NCBI RefSeq assembly: GCF_013085255.1 | Contig: NZ_JABFCX010000002.1 | Coordinates: 1,478,501 to 1,542,500 of the forward strand | DNA length: 64,000 nt | Origin: Parvularcula mediterranea | GTDB taxonomy: Bacteria; Pseudomonadota; Alphaproteobacteria; Caulobacterales; Parvularculaceae | Direction: 5' to 3' | Shown: positions 42,261 through 51,455 of the stretch, piece by piece | Numbering within the stretch: position 1 is the first letter of the stretch | Layout of the letters: every line of letters begins with the position of its first letter | The notes under the pieces: generated by a model | Database searches by the model: none | What the model was told of the DNA's origin: nothing | What the model saw: only the letters and a program-made list of their open reading frames with translations | Made by a program: the position numbers and the translations under genes

Positions 42261-42531
42261 GAAACTCTGAGACGCGCTTCGTCCCACCGGGTCAAGGCCT
42301 TGGGAGCTTTCGGAGTCTTACAGAGTCAAGATCGTGTCGGAACAAAGACAAAAGACTGCACTTCGCCCTTGCAGCAAGTGTTACAATATCGCCTGCGTAA
42401 ATGAAACTTGTATGACATCACACCTATTCAGGGGTGATATTCCAAAACAAGATAACAGTTTGGCAGATTCTTATGGACAAGCGCCTTCCTGAGCGGATAT
42501 GACGCTTCTTGTCTGAAGGGAGGCACGGGTA

Positions 42532-42726
42532 ATGTCTGATTTCTGTTCAAACGACGGTGCAGTTCGGCTCCAATCACTGATCCGCGAATACTGGAAGAAG
42601 CAAGGATTCGAGGTGGATGTCCGCCTCGTGCAGGAAGGCTTCGTCTCCACCATGCGGTCCTCGCGCTTCGATGTCCGGAGCAACATGGTTAACGGCATGC
42701 CGCGCCGTGAGGAATTCCGGGTCTAA
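42532..42726 (+). CDS. Conserved small hypothetical protein (64 residues)
   Basis: The predicted protein has the character of a real gene. QSLIREYWKKQGFEVDVRLV is a helix-strand segment, followed by EGFVSTMRSSRFDVRSNMVNGMP. I recall small proteins with similar W-x-x-x-G and RSDMVNG-like segments in alphaproteobacteria, but no function for them. GGGAGG lies 12 bp before the ATG. The 271 bp upstream hold no other gene; they include an imperfect inverted repeat GACAAGCG...CGCTTCTTGTC at about 42477-42516, just ahead of the RBS. The gene overlaps the end of gph by four bases. Confidence 0.65.
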   Translation: MSDFCSNDGAVRLQSLIREYWKKQGFEVDVRLVQEGFVSTMRSSRFDVRSNMVNGMPRREEFRV

Positions 42727-43400
42727 GCACCCTGCGGCAAGGCGAGGACGAGTTCGGGGAGAGCTTCGTAATCGTCAAATACTGGGGCGCCTGCAATCCT
42801 CGGATCGCCGGCGCCATATCCTTCTTTGAAGATGAGGCACGGCATCCCGGCAGCTTCCGCCGCGAGAAAGTCCGTCGCCGTATCCCCCAACATGACGCCC
42901 CGCTCAGCACCTGTCCGCTCCTTGATGGTCAGAAGAGGAAGAGCTGAAGGCTTTTTCTCCGGCAGGCTGTCAGCGGAAACGATTTCCGCGAACCGGTCCC
43001 AGAGGCCGAGATCCTTGAGAAGCGGCTCCGTCAGCCGCTCCACCTTGTTCGTGCAGATCGCGAGGGTCGCTCCGAGGTCGGACAGGCGATCGAGCGCGTC
43101 TTCCACGCCGGGGAAGGCATGGGAGTGCTCGCTGATCCTGCTCGCATAATCATCGATATAGTCGAGGACGAGGCGGTCGGCCTCCTCGCCATCCGGGAAC
43201 ACCCTGTCCTGCATCGCGAAACCCCGGGTCAGGAGGGCCCTCGCGCCTTCGCCGACAAGGCCCCGGACCTTGCTCTCATCGATTTCCTTGAGGCCCTCCC
43301 GGAGGAGCGCTCGATTCAATGCCGCCGTCAGGTCTGGCGCCGAATTCACGAGCGTGCCGTCGAGGTCGAAGATGCAGACGGTTCCGGAGAGCTTGGCCAT
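42723..43400 (-). CDS. gph: Phosphoglycolate phosphatase (HAD family)
   Basis: A 225-residue haloacid-dehalogenase-type phosphatase. Motif I is FDLDGTLVNSAPD (nucleophile Asp), motif II is CTNK, motif III Lys lies in SLPEKKPSALPL, and motif IV is MLGDTATDFLAA. The cap domain is of the Gph type. The enzyme removes phosphoglycolate formed in DNA repair or by oxygenase side reactions. Related NagA/MupP-type phosphatases that act on MurNAc 6-phosphate are hard to tell apart, and the envelope context makes that alternative worth noting. The start at 43400 has GAGGAG just before it. Confidence 0.82.
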   Translation of the reverse strand: MAKLSGTVCIFDLDGTLVNSAPDLTAALNRALLREGLKEIDESKVRGLVGEGARALLTRGFAMQDRVFPDGEEADRLVLDYIDDYASRISEHSHAFPGVEDALDRLSDLGATLAICTNKVERLTEPLLKDLGLWDRFAEIVSADSLPEKKPSALPLLTIKERTGAERGVMLGDTATDFLAAEAAGMPCLIFKEGYGAGDPRIAGAPVFDDYEALPELVLALPQGA

Positions 43401-43503
43401 GGCTCCTCTATGCCCCTGTTTTTTCCCGTAGCAAGCATTCACAGCTTGTGAGGCGACGCCAACTGGGAAAAAGCCCTATCCCACGCATCCCAAGGGAGCT
43501 TTC

Positions 43504-44844
43504 ATGACCAAGGTCGCCGCCATCATCCTCGCCGCCGGACACGGCACCCGTATGCGTTCGGAAACGCCGAAGGTTCTCCACGAGGTCGCGCACCTGCCGA
43601 TGCTGGGCCACTGTCTCAGGACCGCGCGGACCTTGGGCGCGGAGAACGTCTCCGTCGTCATCGGCGCAGGCGGAGAGAAAGTGCGCAAGGCGCTTGAGAC
43701 GCTCGATGCCGATGCAGGGGTCGCGGTTCAGGACCCGCCCCAGGGCACAGGCGATGCGGTTACCGCCGCCCTGCCGCTGCTTGAAGGTTTCGAAGGCCAC
43801 GTCTTGGTCCTCTACGGCGACACCCCGCTCATCACCGCCGATACGTTGGGGCGTCTCCTCGCAGAGCTCGACCAGGGCGCCGAAGTGGCCGTCCTTGGCT
43901 TCGAGCCCGAGGATCCCGGCCCCTATGGCCGCCTGATCACCGATGAGAGCGGCGCGCTTCTCCGCATCGTCGAGGCGAAGGATGCAAGCCCTGAAGAGCT
44001 GGCGGTCCGCCTGAGCAACTCCGGCGTCATGGCGATGACCAGCCGCGCATTGCGTGAACATCTTCCGCGCATCACCAACGACAATGCCAAGGGCGAATAC
44101 TACCTCACCGACCTTGTCGGTCTCGCAGGCGAGGCGGGCGGCAAGCTCGCAGCGCTCAAAGGCGATGAGGACGAGGTGCTGGGCGTCAACAACCGGGTCG
44201 AGCTGGCCGAGGCCGAGCGTCTCTGGCAGGCGCGGGCGCGCCGGTCCTTCATGGAGGAGGGGGTGACCCTCCGCGATCCGGACACGGTCTATTTTGCTTA
44301 CGACACCGAGATCGGGACCGACTGCGTCATTGGCCAGAACGTCGTCTTCGGTCCGGGGGTGAAGCTTGAGCCGGGCGTCACGGTGAAGCCCTTCTCCCAC
44401 CTCGAAGGCGCCACCATGCGTGAAGGCTCTGACGCGGGTCCCTTCGCAAGGCTTCGTCCGGGTGCGGATCTTGGCAAGGGTGCCCATGTCGGCAATTTCG
44501 TTGAGATCAAGAAGTCGGTCCTTGGCGAGGGGGTCAAGGTCGGGCACCTCACCTATCTTGGTGACGCAACAATCGGTGCGCGGACGAATATCGGCGCAGG
44601 GACGATCACCTGCAATTATGACGGTTTCAACAAGTCGAAGACTGAGGTCGGTGAGGACGCTTTCATCGGTTCGAACACCATGCTCGTCGCGCCAATCTCG
44701 GTCGGGAAGGGTGCTTTCACAGGTTCTGGTTCTGTCATCACCAAAAACGTTACCGCAGACGCGCTCGCCGTCGCGCGGGGCAAGCAATTCGAGAAGGCTG
44801 GCTGGGCCAATTCCTTCCGTAAAAAGAATAATAAGGGTAGCTAA
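43504..44844 (+). CDS. glmU: Bifunctional UDP-GlcNAc pyrophosphorylase / GlcN-1-P acetyltransferase
   Basis: 446 residues. The N-terminal uridyltransferase domain has AAGHGTRMRSETPKVLHEVA and DPPQGTGDAV. The C-terminal left-handed beta-helix acetyltransferase domain has NFVEIKKSVLGEGVKVGHLT, YLGDATIG and NIGAGTITCNYDGFNKSKT. It makes UDP-GlcNAc from glucosamine 1-phosphate for peptidoglycan and lipopolysaccharide. Two bases separate it from glmS, the enzyme that makes glucosamine 6-phosphate, so the pathway steps are encoded as one operon. The promoter must lie in the 103-bp gap to the divergent gph. Confidence 0.95.
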   Translation: MTKVAAIILAAGHGTRMRSETPKVLHEVAHLPMLGHCLRTARTLGAENVSVVIGAGGEKVRKALETLDADAGVAVQDPPQGTGDAVTAALPLLEGFEGHVLVLYGDTPLITADTLGRLLAELDQGAEVAVLGFEPEDPGPYGRLITDESGALLRIVEAKDASPEELAVRLSNSGVMAMTSRALREHLPRITNDNAKGEYYLTDLVGLAGEAGGKLAALKGDEDEVLGVNNRVELAEAERLWQARARRSFMEEGVTLRDPDTVYFAYDTEIGTDCVIGQNVVFGPGVKLEPGVTVKPFSHLEGATMREGSDAGPFARLRPGADLGKGAHVGNFVEIKKSVLGEGVKVGHLTYLGDATIGARTNIGAGTITCNYDGFNKSKTEVGEDAFIGSNTMLVAPISVGKGAFTGSGSVITKNVTADALAVARGKQFEKAGWANSFRKKNNKGS

Positions 44845-44846
44845 TC

Positions 44847-46676
44847 ATGTGTGGTATTGTTGGGATCGTCAGCGATCATGGGGTTGCCTCGCGTCTCGTC
44901 GAGGGGCTCAGGCGACTTGAGTATCGCGGGTACGACTCCGCGGGCATCGCAACCCTGATCGATGGAGAGATCCACAGGAAGCGCGCCGTTGGTAAGCTTT
45001 CCGCCCTCGAAACGAAGCTTGAGGCAGAACCCCTCGCGGGCACCACGGGTATTGGCCACACCCGCTGGGCCACCCATGGCAAGCCGACCGAGAAGAACGC
45101 CCACCCGCACGGCGGGGCCAAGGTTGCGGTTGTCCACAACGGCATCATCGAAAACTTCAGCCCCCTGAGGAACGACCTCAAAGACAAGGGTGTCACCTTC
45201 GAGAGCGAGACCGACAGTGAGGTCATCGCGCGTCTCCTCGAAGACGAACTGGCGCAGGGAAGCGACCCGATGCGCGCGTTCCGCGAGGTTCTCGCCAAGC
45301 TTGAAGGTGCCTTCGCCCTCGGCGTTCTCTTCGCAGGTGAGCCGGACGCTATTTTCTGTGCACGGAAAGGGAGCCCCCTCGCGCTCGGCAAGGGCGAAGG
45401 CGAGATGTTCATCGGTTCGGATGCGCTGGCGCTTGCTCCGTTCACGAACCGCATCACCTATCTGGAGGAAGGTGACTGGGCTGTGCTTTCTCGCGAGACT
45501 GTCGCCATTTTTGACGGCGCAGGCACGCCGGTTGAGCGCGAAGAGACGATCTCTGACGCTTCCGCAGCGCTCGTCGGCAAGGGCCGTCACCGCCACTTCA
45601 TGGCCAAGGAGATCGAGGAGCAGCCCGAGGTCGTAGCCCATACGCTGACCACCTATCTGAACCCCTCCGAGGGGACGGTGAATCTGCCCGAAACCGGCAT
45701 CGATTTCTCGAATATCAGCCGACTGACCATATCGGCTTGCGGCACGGCTTATCTCGCTGGCCTGATCTCGAAGTATTGGTTCGAGACCCTCGCCAGGCTC
45801 CCGGTCGAGATCGATATCGCGTCCGAGCTCCGCTACCGCGACGTGCCCTACCAGAAGGGCGAGGCGGCGCTGTTCGTCAGCCAGTCAGGCGAAACCGCCG
45901 ACACCCTCGCAGCCATGCGGCACGCCGCCGAAGCAGGGGTCACGGTGGGCGCTGTCGTCAACGTCACCCAGTCGACCATGGCCCGCGAGGCGGACGCGGT
46001 CTTCCCGATCAAGGCTGGCCCAGAGATCGGTGTCGCGTCGACCAAGGCTTTCACCTGCCAGCTCGCAACCCTTGCCTGCCTTGCGATCGCAGCAGGCCGC
46101 GCCCGCGGCTACGTCACGCCGGAGCGCGAGGCCGAGCTTTGCGAGAGCCTCCTCAAGCTTCCGCGCCTGATGAACGACGTCCTCGCCCATGCAGAAGAGT
46201 TCGACCGCCTCGGCACGCTTCTCCAGCCTGCGCGTGATGTCCTCTATCTCGGCCGCGGTGTCAGCTTCCCGATGGCCCTTGAAGGGGCGCTGAAGCTCAA
46301 GGAAATCAGCTATATCCACGCGGAGGGCTATGCCGCCGGCGAGCTGAAGCACGGCCCAATCGCCCTTGTGGATGAGCATGTCCCCGTGATCGTCATCGCG
46401 CCCCGCGACGCACATTTCGAGAAGACCGTCTCGAACATGCACGAAGTCATGGCGCGTGGCGGCAAGTGCCTGCTGTTGGCGACAGAAAAGGGCCTCGAGG
46501 CTGCGAAAACCGATGAACCGCTCCTTGGCAGCTTCGCGATGCCCGACGTTGATCCGCTCTTCTCGCCGCTGATCTACGCCCTGCCGATCCAGCTCCTCGC
46601 CTATCACACGGCCGTTCACAAAGGGACGGACGTCGACCAGCCACGAAATCTCGCCAAGTCCGTCACGGTCGAGTGA
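44847..46676 (+). CDS. glmS: Glutamine--fructose-6-phosphate aminotransferase
   Basis: 609 residues, the usual length. The N-terminal glutaminase begins MCGIVGIVSD, so Cys becomes the catalytic residue after Met removal. HTRWATHGKPTEKNAHPH and HNGIIENF follow. Two SIS isomerase domains hold SACGTAYLAG, SQSGETADT, STKAFTCQ and ALKLKEISYIHAEGYAAGELKHG. The C terminus is LAKSVTVE. It catalyses the first step of the hexosamine pathway, making glucosamine 6-phosphate. I see no glmS ribozyme upstream, only the 2-bp gap to glmU. Confidence 0.96.
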   Translation: MCGIVGIVSDHGVASRLVEGLRRLEYRGYDSAGIATLIDGEIHRKRAVGKLSALETKLEAEPLAGTTGIGHTRWATHGKPTEKNAHPHGGAKVAVVHNGIIENFSPLRNDLKDKGVTFESETDSEVIARLLEDELAQGSDPMRAFREVLAKLEGAFALGVLFAGEPDAIFCARKGSPLALGKGEGEMFIGSDALALAPFTNRITYLEEGDWAVLSRETVAIFDGAGTPVEREETISDASAALVGKGRHRHFMAKEIEEQPEVVAHTLTTYLNPSEGTVNLPETGIDFSNISRLTISACGTAYLAGLISKYWFETLARLPVEIDIASELRYRDVPYQKGEAALFVSQSGETADTLAAMRHAAEAGVTVGAVVNVTQSTMAREADAVFPIKAGPEIGVASTKAFTCQLATLACLAIAAGRARGYVTPEREAELCESLLKLPRLMNDVLAHAEEFDRLGTLLQPARDVLYLGRGVSFPMALEGALKLKEISYIHAEGYAAGELKHGPIALVDEHVPVIVIAPRDAHFEKTVSNMHEVMARGGKCLLLATEKGLEAAKTDEPLLGSFAMPDVDPLFSPLIYALPIQLLAYHTAVHKGTDVDQPRNLAKSVTVE

Positions 46677-46792
46677 GGTAAATCAAGGCTCCGGGAGTAT
46701 TTCGAGGCAGTGTAACAGCGGGAAACAAACAGTCACTTCGATTGGCCGGTTTCTCCATACATAAGACACACTGCAGGGTTTAGGGGTCTTCC

Positions 46793-47713
46793 ATGTTTGA
46801 TGAACCGGCCAACGATTTGAGGGCAGCAGCCACCGTGCGCGGAACCGTCCGTCTTGTGGGCGTGGGTCTGCACACGGGTGAAGACTGCGAACTCATCATC
46901 GAGCCGGTTCCCGCAGGCCAGGGCATCCGCTTTATCCGTTCGGATCTCGAAGGCCCGATGGCCCAGCGAACCATTGCCGCTGACCCGGCCCTCGTGACCA
47001 AGACCCAGCTCGGCACGGTCCTCACAAACGCCCACGGCGCCTCGATCTCGACGGTTGAGCACCTGATGGCTGCGTTTGCGATGCTCGGCATCACCGAAGC
47101 TGACGTCTTCATCGACGGCCCGGAAATTCCCATCCTCGACGGCTCCTCCAAGAATTTCCTCGAAGCCATCGAGAAGGTCGGCGTCCGCGTCTACCCGCAC
47201 ACGATCGAGCCGATCGCTCCCAAAGGCGAAGTCACCGTGGCCCAGGGCGACAGCTGGGCGATTGCCGAGCCGCTTCCCGAGGGCTCGGGCGCCGAGGTCA
47301 TCCTCGACGTGACCATCGACTTCGATCATCCCTCGATTGGCCTTCAGCGCATCATCATCGAAGGCGACCGCGAGACCATCCTCAAAGAGGTGGCCGAGGC
47401 CCGCACCTTCACCGAGCTCCGCCATGTCGAAGCTTTGCGTGAGATCGGTCTTGCCCGTGGGGGTTCGCTCGAGAACGCCATCGTCCTCAACGATGAGGGC
47501 GTGATGAACGAAGGCGGCATCCGCATGGAGCGTGAGTTCGTGCGTCACAAGGCGCTCGACCTCGTCGGCGACCTCTACCTTCTTGGCGCGCCGCTCGGCT
47601 GCAAGATCACGGCGCACAAGCCGGGTCACACGCTGAACACGGCCCTCGCCAATGCCCTCGCAGCGGACGAGCGTGAGAGCTTCGCCCGCGAGCCGATGGT
47701 CGCCACGGCCTGA
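46793..47713 (+). CDS. lpxC: UDP-3-O-acyl-N-acetylglucosamine deacetylase
   Basis: A 306-residue zinc enzyme for the committed step of lipid A synthesis in the cytoplasm. Zinc and catalytic motifs are visible: TVEHLMAAF (His), ILDGSS (Asp of the active site), REFVRHKALDLVGDLYL (His and Asp) and AHKPGHTLN. The length is typical. It uses the product line of glmU-glmS directly upstream, so the four genes from 43504 to 48781 form an envelope-synthesis group. Confidence 0.95.
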   Translation: MFDEPANDLRAAATVRGTVRLVGVGLHTGEDCELIIEPVPAGQGIRFIRSDLEGPMAQRTIAADPALVTKTQLGTVLTNAHGASISTVEHLMAAFAMLGITEADVFIDGPEIPILDGSSKNFLEAIEKVGVRVYPHTIEPIAPKGEVTVAQGDSWAIAEPLPEGSGAEVILDVTIDFDHPSIGLQRIIIEGDRETILKEVAEARTFTELRHVEALREIGLARGGSLENAIVLNDEGVMNEGGIRMEREFVRHKALDLVGDLYLLGAPLGCKITAHKPGHTLNTALANALAADERESFAREPMVATA

Positions 47714-47833
47714 GGCCCTTCAAAATCCTAACCCTTCGACGGCTTCACTTTGCATTTGATGCGATGTGACTCTACACCGTCTCGGCACGACGTCTGCAGG
47801 CGTCTGGCGGGTAGGTAGGCTAAGGGGTTCTTC

Positions 47834-48781
47834 ATGTACGTATCGCGTCTCGCATTGGTTGCCGCTGTCGCGCTGGGGCTTTCCGCCTGCGCTGACGACC
47901 GGACCGGCACCAACCGTTTCGCCTATGTCGAAGAGCCGGTGGAGCAGCTCTACCGCAACGGCACCGAGAGCCTCGAGACCCGCCGTTACGAAGATGCCAT
48001 CGCCTATTTCGCAGAGGTCGAGCGCCAGCACCCATACTCCGCCTGGGCTCGCCGTGCGATGCTGATGACGGCGTACACGGAATACCTCACCAACGATTTC
48101 GACGCCTCGCTTGAGTCGATCGACCGCTTCCTTGCGATCCACCCCGGCAACAAGGACGCCGGCTACGCCTACTACCTGCGTGCCATGAACCACTATGAGC
48201 GCATCCGCGACGTGAAGCGCGACCAGGGGATCACCCGCGATGCCCGCGATGCGCTGATCGACGTCATCCGTCGATATCCGGGTACGGAATATGCTCGGGA
48301 TGCTCAGCTCAAGCTCGACCTGACCCTCGACCACCTCGCGGGCAAGGAGATGGATATCGGCCGCTGGTATCTCGAAAGGAACCAGCACGTCGCCGCTCTC
48401 GGCCGTTTCTCGAACGTCCTCGACAAGTACCAGACGACGTCGCACACGGAGGAAGCTCTCCACCGTTCGGTCGAGGCCTACCTTGAGCTTGGCCTTGTGG
48501 AAGAAGCCCGCCGTCACGCGGCATGGCTCGGCCACAATTATCCGAACTCGGAATGGTACGAGGACACCTACCGCGTCTTCCGACGTCACGGGCAGGAGCT
48601 TCTGGACCTTCAAGCCGCGAATGCTGGCAATGAGGAAGAACGAGAAGAGCTGACGCCAGAGCAGAAGCTCGAGCGCGCCGGCCGCATCCGCGACCTCGAC
48701 AACGCGCCGGAAGTCCTCTCGCCGCAAGACGAAGTCGACGTCACCCCGCCGACGATCCCCGGCCAGCCCCCGACGAACTAA
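47834..48781 (+). CDS. bamD: Outer-membrane protein assembly factor BamD
   Basis: A 315-residue lipoprotein (lipobox LSAC, Cys19) of the BAM complex that folds beta-barrel proteins into the outer membrane. The TPR-like helical repeats fit BamD: LYRNGTESLETRRYEDAIAYF, AEVERQHPYSAWARRAMLM, ESIDRFLAIHPGNKDAGYAY, YLRAMNHYERIRDVKRDQGI. The last 60 residues are a low-complexity tail rich in Glu and Pro, longer than in E. coli BamD. It is commonly near lpxC in alphaproteobacteria. Confidence 0.93.
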   Translation: MYVSRLALVAAVALGLSACADDRTGTNRFAYVEEPVEQLYRNGTESLETRRYEDAIAYFAEVERQHPYSAWARRAMLMTAYTEYLTNDFDASLESIDRFLAIHPGNKDAGYAYYLRAMNHYERIRDVKRDQGITRDARDALIDVIRRYPGTEYARDAQLKLDLTLDHLAGKEMDIGRWYLERNQHVAALGRFSNVLDKYQTTSHTEEALHRSVEAYLELGLVEEARRHAAWLGHNYPNSEWYEDTYRVFRRHGQELLDLQAANAGNEEEREELTPEQKLERAGRIRDLDNAPEVLSPQDEVDVTPPTIPGQPPTN

Positions 48782-48853
48782 GACTAGGTCGGTCGATCTG
48801 CTCTCTTGTTTTTGCGCGATCCCAACTGCTTAATGGGAAGTCGGGAGGCACTC

Positions 48854-49378
48854 ATGGCGAAGAAATTCAAAGAAGCGCAGCCGAGCAAGCTCGTCCGCGT
48901 AGATGAGCTGGAGGGGATGCACGAACTAACTGTTTGGCGCTCACGCGGCTTCTTTCAGACTCTTGGGCTTCTCCTGGGACCCGGCCTTCTCATCCTCGGA
49001 GGCTTCATTACTCCTTACACACCGGGCGGCCTCGTCGTGCTTCTGGTCGGTGCGGTCGTGTTATTCCTGTCTTGGAAGAAGCCGAAAGAGAAGATCGGCT
49101 TCGACGATGTGGGGATCAGTAAAGGAAGCAAGCGCTACCGCTATGAGCTGATTGAAGACCTCAAGCTTTCACATGCCTATTCTGAGGGCGTGATCGTCCC
49201 GCGGGGGAACATGGCGGCCGCTGCTGCGATGCACACGTCGCAGAATGGGTACTATGTCGCTCTCACCTATGGTGGCACCGAAATCCGCTTAGTCACCGGT
49301 CTTCAGCGCACCCCAGGGGAATACGTTTTCCGCGAGATTCTGCGGCTCGCTGAGAATTACGGATTTGTCGAGGCCTAA
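48854..49378 (+). CDS. Hypothetical membrane protein with PH-like C terminus
   Basis: 174 residues from ATG 48854, which has GGGAGG 9 bp before it; the frame is open from 48806. Two membrane helices at about 40-80 (TLGLLLGPGLLILGGFITPY and VVLLVGAVVLFLSW) are followed by about 95 soluble residues of beta-rich sequence (KIGFDDVGISKGSKRYRYEL and YYVALTYGGTEIRLVTGL) that suggest a PH-like fold. No function is known to me. It lies after bamD and is convergent with purS. Confidence 0.6.
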   Translation: MAKKFKEAQPSKLVRVDELEGMHELTVWRSRGFFQTLGLLLGPGLLILGGFITPYTPGGLVVLLVGAVVLFLSWKKPKEKIGFDDVGISKGSKRYRYELIEDLKLSHAYSEGVIVPRGNMAAAAAMHTSQNGYYVALTYGGTEIRLVTGLQRTPGEYVFREILRLAENYGFVEA

Positions 49379-49380
49379 AC

Positions 49381-49632
49381 TCAGGCCGCGTCCATGACCT
49401 CGATGGTGTAGCTCTCCATCACAGGGTTCGCGAGGAGGCGGTCGCACATGGCCTTTGCCTTTTCCTCAGCGTCCGCAGCGTTGGCCGCGTCAGTGATGTC
49501 GAGCTCGATCAGCTTGCCCTGACGGACGCCAGCTGCGCCTTCGAAGCCCATGCCGTGGAGGGCGCCTTCGATGGCTTTGCCCTGCGGGTCGAGGACACCG
49601 TTCTTCAGGGTGATCAGGACACGGACCTTCAT
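49381..49632 (-). CDS. purS: Phosphoribosylformylglycinamidine synthase subunit PurS
   Basis: An 83-residue small subunit of the PurLQS complex for step 4 of purine synthesis. Family features: [20 protein letters not shown], then [20 protein letters not shown]. Its ATG overlaps the purC stop by four bases (ATGA). The usual next genes purQ and purL do not follow; the operon ends here and a convergent gene lies 2 bp on. Confidence 0.93.
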   Translation of the reverse strand: MKVRVLITLKNGVLDPQGKAIEGALHGMGFEGAAGVRQGKLIELDITDAANAADAEEKAKAMCDRLLANPVMESYTIEVMDAA

Positions 49633-50420
49633 GACGGAGCCTCTCCATTGTTCCTGACGAGCTTCGGCCCGGACTTGTCGCCGGTGCCCTCGTCATCATT
49701 GCGCAGGACGCCGAGACGGCGTGCCACTTCGCGATAGCCTTCGACCACGTCACCGAGGTCCTTGCGGAAGCGGTCCTTGTCCATGACTTCGCCGGTGTCG
49801 AGGTCCCAGAGGCGGCAGCCATCGGGGCTAATCTCATCGGCGAGGATCAGGCGGACCATATCGTTCTCATACTGACGACCGAACTCCAGCTTGAAGTCGA
49901 TCAGGCGGATATGCGCCGCTGCGAAGAGACCCGAGAGATAGTCGTTCACGCGCAGCGCATAGGCCATCATGTCGTCAATCTCCTGCGGGCTGGCCCAGCC
50001 CCAGGCGGTGATGTGATCTTCAGAGATCATCGGATCGCCGAGCTTGTCGTCCTTGTAGTAGAACTCGACCACGGACCGGGGCAGGGGATCACCCTCCTTG
50101 AGGCCCAGCCGCTTGCAGATCGAGCCGGCGGCGACGTTCCGCACGACCACTTCGAGCGGCACGATCTCCACATGGCGGATCAGCTGCTCGCGCATGTTGA
50201 TGCGCTTGATGAAGTGGGTCGGGATGCCGATGCGCTCGAGGCCCAGCATCACGAACTCTGAGATGCGGTTGTTGAGGACACCCTTGCCCTCCAGCACGGC
50301 CTTCTTCTGCGCGTTGAAGGCGGTCGCATCGTCCTTGAAGAACTGGATGAGCGTGCCCGGCTCAGGACCCTCATAGAGGATCTTGGCCTTGCCTTCGTAG
50401 ATTTGCTTGCCGCGGGCCAT
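49629..50420 (-). CDS. purC: SAICAR synthetase
   Basis: A 263-residue enzyme that joins aspartate to CAIR in purine synthesis. [20 protein letters not shown] is the classical start, and [20 protein letters not shown] and [15 protein letters not shown] are family motifs. ATG 50420 is chosen as the conserved start; the frame is open to 50513. It is translationally coupled to purS. The C terminus has about 20 additional charged residues ([18 protein letters not shown]). Confidence 0.95.
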   Translation of the reverse strand: MARGKQIYEGKAKILYEGPEPGTLIQFFKDDATAFNAQKKAVLEGKGVLNNRISEFVMLGLERIGIPTHFIKRINMREQLIRHVEIVPLEVVVRNVAAGSICKRLGLKEGDPLPRSVVEFYYKDDKLGDPMISEDHITAWGWASPQEIDDMMAYALRVNDYLSGLFAAAHIRLIDFKLEFGRQYENDMVRLILADEISPDGCRLWDLDTGEVMDKDRFRKDLGDVVEGYREVARRLGVLRNDDEGTGDKSGPKLVRNNGEAPS

Positions 50421-50577
50421 GTCTGGCTCCTTCGTCGAATCTTGGAAAGAGCGGGGGCCGATGCCCGTCGCTCCGGAGCGAGCGCTGCTAACACGCATGG
50501 CGGATGCGAGCAAAGCGCTTTCATGCGAGGCCGCTGCGCCCTACGTAAGGGGTCAAGAAACGCCACGGGAGCGCGCC

Positions 50578-50892
50578 ATGTCCACCTTCGAAGATCGCAA
50601 GAACCGCTTCGAATCGAAGTTCGCCAACGACCAGGAACTGAAGTTCAAGGTCGAAGCCAAGCGCAACCGGAAGGTCGGCCTCTGGGCCGCAGAAAAGCTC
50701 GGCAAGACCGCCGACGAAGCTGCCGCCTACGCCAAGGACGTCCAGAAAGCCGACTTCGAGGAAGCCGGTGACGAAGACGTCTTCCGCAAACTCCGCGCCG
50801 ACCTTCCCAAGGGCGACGTCAGCGACGACGACATCCGCCAGGCCATGAGCGAAGCCCTCGCCGAAGCGATGGACGAAGTTCAGAACGGCTGA
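50578..50892 (+). CDS. F1F0-ATPase inhibitor, zeta-subunit type (DUF1476)
   Basis: 104 residues starting MSTFEDRKNRFESKFANDQE, which is the hallmark of the DUF1476 family found in alphaproteobacteria. The Paracoccus denitrificans member is the zeta subunit, whose N terminus blocks ATP hydrolysis by F1. The four-helix bundle pattern (LWAAEKLGKTADEAAAYAKD and the acidic C-terminal helix) is present. The gene is divergent from purC, as is common for this family in the class. Confidence 0.9.
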   Translation: MSTFEDRKNRFESKFANDQELKFKVEAKRNRKVGLWAAEKLGKTADEAAAYAKDVQKADFEEAGDEDVFRKLRADLPKGDVSDDDIRQAMSEALAEAMDEVQNG

Positions 50893-50894
50893 GG

Positions 50895-51365
50895 GTGAGG
50901 CTTTTCGAGCGGATATTCGGCACCAAGGACTATCGCCTGCGCCTGACCGAGGAGTTGAGGGGACATCCGCTCCGCCTCATTGCTCCATTCATAAGTCTGG
51001 CGTTTTTCGTCGGTTTGGGGGGAGCTATGCTCTTCGATATGACCGAGGTTTTTCAACACTGGGTCGACGACGCTTACCAGCTGATACTCCGGAAAACATT
51101 CCTCTGGCTCTTTGTGGTCGGACTATCCTTGCTCTCAACCTACATGGCCCTCAGTATGAGGATCATTTGGCGAGTAAAGAACGAGTTCCACGGGCGTCCG
51201 AGCTGGGCTCGTCGCGCTTTCAGGAGGTTGGGGCTCAGTTACGCACTTGCCATTCCAGCAGTCATCGTTGGATCCATTCTCACCAGCGTCATCAGGGGCG
51301 AAGAAGTATTTCCACACCCCGACCCCTATAGGAATGAATATGGTTCTCATTCATCCGTAGACTAA
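50895..51365 (+). CDS. Hypothetical inner-membrane protein
   Basis: A 156-residue frame with GTG start 2 bp after the ATPase inhibitor gene. Hydrophobic helices lie at about 24-48, 60-85 and 110-132 (LIAPFISLAFFVGLGGAMLF; TFLWLFVVGLSLLSTYMALS; LSYALAIPAVIVGSILTSVI). No family is recognised. Its codon use looks a little less GC-rich than its neighbours. The gene is plausible but not certain. Confidence 0.5.
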   Translation: MRLFERIFGTKDYRLRLTEELRGHPLRLIAPFISLAFFVGLGGAMLFDMTEVFQHWVDDAYQLILRKTFLWLFVVGLSLLSTYMALSMRIIWRVKNEFHGRPSWARRAFRRLGLSYALAIPAVIVGSILTSVIRGEEVFPHPDPYRNEYGSHSSVD

Positions 51366-51455
51366 TCGTTGCGCGATAGTCGCTGACGAGATTAAGATCA
51401 GAACGACAAGCCACGCTGTCCCAAGGAGGGCGGCTTAACGATATGAGGAAACACC

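Noticed and set aside
44840-44850. glmS ribozyme between glmU and glmS
   Set aside because: Only two bases separate the genes, so there is no room for the ribozyme, which is a Gram-positive feature.
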